Shown piece after piece: positions 49,959 to 52,212 of a stretch of DNA of 52,212 nt. The DNA is taken from the IMG/VR virus record IMGVR_UViG_3300049830_000248, positions 1 to 52,212 of that record. The stretch is one strand, 5' to 3'. Source of the stretch: a virus. Positions within the stretch are counted from its first letter, which is position 1; every line of letters starts with the position of its first letter. A model generated the notes under the pieces. It ran no database searches. It saw nothing but the letters and a program-made list of their open reading frames with translations, and was not told where the DNA came from. The translations under genes and the position numbers were made by a program.

Positions 49959-50029
49959 CGACCCAAGCTGACGACGTGAATTGAAACCTGCGGCTCAATC
50001 GGCCCACTCCGATTGTATTGTTAGCGAGC
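49951..50029. repeat. outer boundary of the cassette array (degenerate attC or attI-like)
   Basis: Cores TTTAACG (49954-49960; GTTAAAT on the other strand fits GTTRRRY) and GTTAGCGAGC (50020-50029), but the arms between them do not pair as in the other sites. A separate small hairpin CAATCGG/CCGATTG lies at about 49996-50015. Either the terminal, decayed attC or an attI-like site. Confidence 0.5.
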
Positions 50030-50036
50030 AACGACT

Positions 50037-50372
50037 ATGAAAAAGACCATAAAAAAAGAAGTTCGGTTCTGCGACAAATGCGGAAAGGAATACTCATATC
50101 CAGACGCCTGCATGAAGTGCGGGACGGAAATGTGCTACGAGTGCAAACAGAAACACGGGAAGTCCTACAACCACGCCATCTACCTTCAAGGCAGTGGAGA
50201 CGGCTTCTACTGCAATCCGTGCGATGCGAAACTGACCGCCGCCGGAACTGACAAACGCCACAACGCCTACCGCGCCATCAAATCCCTGAAAGATGAACTG
50301 GAAGCGTGGCACACCGACTTCAAAAAACGCCAAGAGGCAGCCGAGAACGCGGTGAAGGCTCTTGCTCGCTAA
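50037..50372 (+). CDS. zinc-ribbon cassette protein
   Basis: 111 residues: FCDKCGKEY, CMKCGTEMCYECKQKHG, FYCNPCDAK, several Cx2C pairs binding one or two zincs, then a helical C-terminus (AIKSLKDELEAWHTDFKKRQE). Start 8 bases after GTTAGCGAGC; TAA stop inside the closing core GCTCGCTAAC (50364-50373), complementary over 10 bases. Confidence 0.7.
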   Translation: MKKTIKKEVRFCDKCGKEYSYPDACMKCGTEMCYECKQKHGKSYNHAIYLQGSGDGFYCNPCDAKLTAAGTDKRHNAYRAIKSLKDELEAWHTDFKKRQEAAENAVKALAR

Positions 50373-50473
50373 CGCAGACTTGAGTGGCGCGAAATAAAAT
50401 CTATGACAACCCCTGACGTTTCCGAAAAACTGAATGCGCTAATCGCGTCCACTCCAAGGACGGGTTCGGCATC
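50364..50473. repeat. attC-like site Eb
   Basis: Left core GCTCGCTAACG, left arm 50382-50392 (GAGTGGCGCGA), right arm 50443-50454 with one extra base, right core GTTCGGCATC (50464-50473). The loop carries the leader AAATAAAATCTATG of the next gene. Confidence 0.78.
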
Positions 50474-50645
50474 ACCAGAGCGCCTCCAACATCTGGGCAC
50501 AGTCCTGCGAATCAGGCTCAATCGCATCGCTGAAACCAGCGACACAAATAAAATCTGGCTCGAAGCCCGCGAATCTCTTGAAGTCTTGCGCCAACTCGAA
50601 GCTGTGATGCCGAACGCTCCGCATGAGCGAACCCCGGACAAGTGA
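50403..50645 (+). CDS. hypothetical cassette protein (80 aa)
   Basis: MTTPDVSEKLNALIASTPRTGSA..., helical (LRIRLNRIAETSDTNKIWLEARESLEVLRQLE). Starts inside the Eb palindrome. Cores GTTCGGCATC (50464-50473) and GATGCCGAAC (50606-50615) match over 10 bases. The C-terminus reads past the closing core. No family recognised. Confidence 0.55.
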   Translation: MTTPDVSEKLNALIASTPRTGSASPERLQHLGTVLRIRLNRIAETSDTNKIWLEARESLEVLRQLEAVMPNAPHERTPDK

Positions 50646-50673
50646 CGTATGAAAACCAAAAACTCTCTCGCAA

Positions 50674-50898
50674 ATGCCACCTACACCGATGAACGAACCT
50701 ATCTGCATAAAATGCAAAACACCAATGTCGCCAGTCCCGAAGCAAACGGGCATCTTGGCAAACGCGACATTCACAGTCACGGGCTTCCGGTGCGAAAACT
50801 GCGGTCACTGGAATAATCTCAAACGCAGAAAACAGAAGCAGCCCAACACCAAGCTCACAGATGCCGGGACTGTGAGCGTGAAATTGGATGAGACGTAA
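50674..50898 (+). CDS. zinc-ribbon cassette protein (74 aa)
   Basis: CIKCKTPM and CENCGHWNN, two CxxC pairs about 32 residues apart, a classical small zinc ribbon, then a Lys/Gln-rich tail. ATG 50674 or 50689 may be the start. The opening side of this cassette lacks a recognisable GTT core, so the palindrome after 50606 seems decayed. An overlapping frame (50649-50816) looks incidental. Confidence 0.6.
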   Translation: MPPTPMNEPICIKCKTPMSPVPKQTGILANATFTVTGFRCENCGHWNNLKRRKQKQPNTKLTDAGTVSVKLDET

Positions 50899-50931
50899 TC
50901 CCGGCATTCTGTGCAGCTTTTCGTTAGCGTG
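50841..50931. repeat. attC-like site Ed
   Basis: Core GCCCAAC (50841-50847), left arm 50851-50869, right arm 50899-50919 pairing over 19 positions with two extra bases on the right side, right core GTTAGCGTG (50923-50931). The left core is followed by A rather than the usual G. Confidence 0.7.
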
Positions 50932-50959
50932 TCGCGCCAAAGAATCTCGAAAAAAAATG

Positions 50960-50993
50960 TTGCGTAGCATGGTAGAAAGATGTAGCATGGTAG
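50960..50993 (+). promoter_or_regulatory. promoter with paired 12-base repeats before a cassette gene
   Basis: GTAGCATGGTAG occurs at 50964-50975 and 50982-50993. TTGCGT (50960-50965), 17-base spacer and TAGCAT (50983-50988) form a weak sigma70 promoter that overlaps both repeats, 9 bases from the ATG at 50998. The repeats look like operator half-sites or a duplicated promoter element. Confidence 0.4.
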
Positions 50994-50997
50994 GACT

Positions 50998-51285
50998 ATG
51001 ACAAAATTCTGTTACAAGAAACTATCGGAAAACGAACTGCACGAAATGGCGTTACTGCTATCTCGTGCGATTCACAACGAACAGGTCGGCATCGAAACTG
51101 AAAGCCCGGACGGTAAAAATCCCGGCTTCATCACGAAACAGCTATTCGGTGTGTGTGACGGCATGGAAGATACTACCATCCTCATCCAGCCCGAAGGCTT
51201 GAAGTGGCTGTGGGTGCGATATATGGGTGCGAAAGGCGGAAAAGCCAAGGCCGCGAAAACAAAGAAGCGTGACCGCGCACGCTAA
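50998..51285 (+). CDS. hypothetical cassette protein (95 aa)
   Basis: MTKFCYKKLSENELHEMALLLSRAIHNEQ..., compact alpha/beta with a basic Ala/Lys tail (KGGKAKAAKTKKRDRAR). TAA stop inside the core CACGCTAAC (51278-51286), complementary to GTTAGCGTG (50923-50931). Probably has its own promoter. Function unknown. Confidence 0.6.
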   Translation: MTKFCYKKLSENELHEMALLLSRAIHNEQVGIETESPDGKNPGFITKQLFGVCDGMEDTTILIQPEGLKWLWVRYMGAKGGKAKAAKTKKRDRAR

Positions 51286-51385
51286 CGACAAGCTCACGCC
51301 ATGACTACCGCGCCAACAGCGTCCGCCTCGCCGAAAACCGTCAACGCGGTAGTCATTGAGCGTGCAGCGACTGGTTCGCCATTTC
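51278..51385. repeat. attC-like site Ee
   Basis: Left core CACGCTAACG, perfect 12-base arms ATGACTACCGCG (51301-51312) and 51345-51356, outer GCTCA/TGAGC pairing, right core GTTCGCCATTTC (51374-51385). Nearly identical over 60 bases to site Ef at 51682-51789. The four unpaired bases on the left are an exception to the asymmetry of the other sites. Confidence 0.7.
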
Positions 51386-51711
51386 GGGTGCGACTCTCTC
51401 GCAAGCGCGGATGGAGGATGCCGGAAAATACTGTGGTCGTGTCGAAGCCGAGCGTGTGGGGAAATCCATTCTGGAAAGGTTTCGGCTGCCGGATGAGCGC
51501 GGCCTGGAGCTATCGCGTCCACCTGCAAGTGGCGCTCGTGCAAATACGCCTCGGCCTGCCATGCGATGAACCACACTTCGAGCGCATCGCAAAACGGCTG
51601 CCCGAACTGCGCGGGAAGAATCTCGCCTGCTGGTGTCCACTCGATATGCCGGACTGCTACTGCCACGCGGGCGTGCTGCTAGAAATGGCGAACGAAAAGC
51701 TGACCGCATGA
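51301..51711 (+). CDS. DUF4326 protein (cassette gene)
   Basis: 136 residues if ATG 51301 (inside the palindrome) is used; GTG 51388, 14 bases past the core, gives about 107 residues and fits the family better. RLSRKRGWRMPENTVVVSKPSVWGNPF and the late LRGKNLACWCPLDMPDCYCHAGVLLE are diagnostic of DUF4326, a phage-common family of unknown activity with conserved Cys/His. Cores GTTCGCCATTTC and GAAATGGCGAAC (51682-51693) match over 12 bases. Confidence 0.82.
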   Translation: MTTAPTASASPKTVNAVVIERAATGSPFRVRLSRKRGWRMPENTVVVSKPSVWGNPFWKGFGCRMSAAWSYRVHLQVALVQIRLGLPCDEPHFERIAKRLPELRGKNLACWCPLDMPDCYCHAGVLLEMANEKLTA

Positions 51712-51789
51712 CTACCGCGCCAACAACGCCTCGCCTCGCCGAAAACCGTGAACGCGGTAGTCATTGCGTGCAGTGCTGGGTTATGCCAC
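51682..51789. repeat. attC-like site Ef
   Basis: Left core GAAATGGCGAACG, arms GC-ATGACTACCGCG (about 51706-51719) and its complement at about 51752-51766 with one extra base on the right, right core GTTATGCCAC (51780-51789). Confidence 0.72.
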
Positions 51790-51806
51790 GTTAACGAAAA
51801 ATCAAT

Positions 51807-52088
51807 ATGAAAACCGGAGAAAAAGTAGTCTGCGTAAAAGGCTGGTCAATGCCGTAAGCCAACGATGCAAGTCACAAGCCAATCGTCGGAAATGTGTATG
51901 TGGTAGCCGGTGTCCATGAGTGCTACGAGACGATGGGAGGTCTGCATCTGCTCGGAATAGAAGTGCCGCACCACTGCTGCCGATGCGGTGGCGCTGCGGC
52001 GTGGAGATCCTACCACTTCCGAAAGCTGGATGAAATGAAACTCGAAGCAAAACAAAACCAACAACAGCCACAGACGCAAGTGGCATAA
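51807..52088 (+). pseudogene. cassette gene interrupted by an in-frame TAA
   Basis: ATG 51807 opens MKTGEKVVCVKGWSMP, a TAA follows at 51855-51857, and the same frame then continues to 52088: ANDASHKPIVGNVYVVAGVHECYE...HHCCRCGGAA.... The joined sequence reads like a common small phage protein (VCVxx...P..GxVYVV.G), so this is a disrupted gene, or the stop is read through. The final TAA is in the core GTGGCATAAC (52080-52089), which matches GTTATGCCAC. Confidence 0.6.
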
Positions 52089-52212
52089 CGTGAAGTCCTG
52101 CGGTGGCGGGGAATAAATCTATGAGCGCAAAATCACCAGTTGAAATTGAGGCGAGCGGCGAGCGTAAAAAAATCACGCCATCCGCAGCGACGCTTGGTTC
52201 GGCAGCTCCCAC
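52086..52212 (+). repeat. 127-base direct repeat of 2574-2700 at the contig end
   Basis: Exact copy of the E5 palindrome and part of the following cassette. The length, 127, equals a commonly used assembler k-mer, so this is most likely the graph overlap joining the contig end back to 2701. Left of it the two copies differ from the base before the TAACG core. Confidence 0.9.
52121..52212 (+). CDS. partial copy of the Cys/Trp-rich cassette gene
   Basis: First 30 codons of the gene at 2609-2941, cut by the contig end. Read through the circular join it is the same gene, not a second one, unless the cassette is really duplicated. Confidence 0.55.
   Translation, partial: MSAKSPVEIEASGERKKITPSAATLGSAAP

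Noticed and set aside
1-52212. CRISPR array, rRNA or insertion sequence
   Set aside because: No regularly spaced repeats with unique spacers, no rRNA-like segment and no transposase frame; the spaced palindromes in the cassette region differ from each other in sequence and are recombination sites.

Overview
The window is a tailed-phage genome, about 52 kb and most likely a metagenomic assembly of a circularly permuted virus. It has a terminase large subunit, portal, capsid candidate, tail and ejection genes, a DnaB-type helicase with a DUF1376-type partner, an ERF/RecE-like recombination pair and a lysis-type block of small membrane proteins. The last 127 bases (52086-52212) repeat 2574-2700 exactly, so the 3' end folds back into the left part and the core replicon appears to be about 49.5 kb (2701-52212). 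A Gram-negative host is suggested by a small outer-membrane-barrel-like protein ending in Phe, LPS-type glycosyltransferases and many Sec-type signal peptides. Many starts have an A-rich leader (for example AATAAATCTATG) instead of a Shine-Dalgarno. I cannot name the host phylum.

The standout is an integron carried by the phage. 3183-4151 encodes an IntI-type tyrosine recombinase with the integron-specific insertion (LPGLLAKKYP...W.FLFPA). Upstream of it, and continuing from the right end of the contig (49951-52212 then 2574-3182, with 1-2573 as an alternative branch), lies an array of about a dozen small cassettes. They carry a PP-loop/PAPS-reductase-like enzyme, a phage Dam methyltransferase, a DUF4326 protein, zinc-ribbon proteins and unknowns. 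The cassettes are separated by attC-like imperfect palindromes with AAC/GTT cores. For nearly every cassette the GTT core at one end is complementary over 9-12 bases to the AAC core at the other end, the signature of integron cassettes. The array sits between the ERF single-strand-annealing gene (49086-49958) and intI plus a RecE-like nuclease (4156-5241), all on one strand. The hairpin asymmetry implies an attC polarity opposite to the genes. The contig fork at 2574 falls exactly on a core site, which suggests the array differs between phage genomes. A second, single-cassette locus lies at 5755-6158.

Other regions: 5230-6430 (-) small early genes interrupted by that cassette. 6573-10508 (+) regulatory/replication region with an iteron-like non-coding stretch (6966-7766), HNH, DUF1376 and helicase. 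10491-15890 (-) terminase, a small protein and portal; the terminase has an intein inserted after the Walker B acidic pair, and inside the intein a second gene for a Vsr/DUF559-like nuclease is encoded in another frame of the same strand. 15942-33060 (+) tail, fibre and ejection proteins, including a 2321-residue protein. 33091-34547 (-) scaffold-like protein and partner. 34642-38931 (-) a glycan-modification operon. 38935-39120 (-) a small HTH regulator with a likely operator. 39319-43799 (+) capsid candidate and decoration or beta-helix proteins. 43796-47823 (+) secreted or membrane lysis-type block with a membrane-anchored HNH protein and the barrel-like protein. 47858-48354 (-) and 48445-49958 (+) divergent early genes with closely spaced promoters that predict leaderless mRNAs.

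All functions come from reading motifs by eye. No database search was run.
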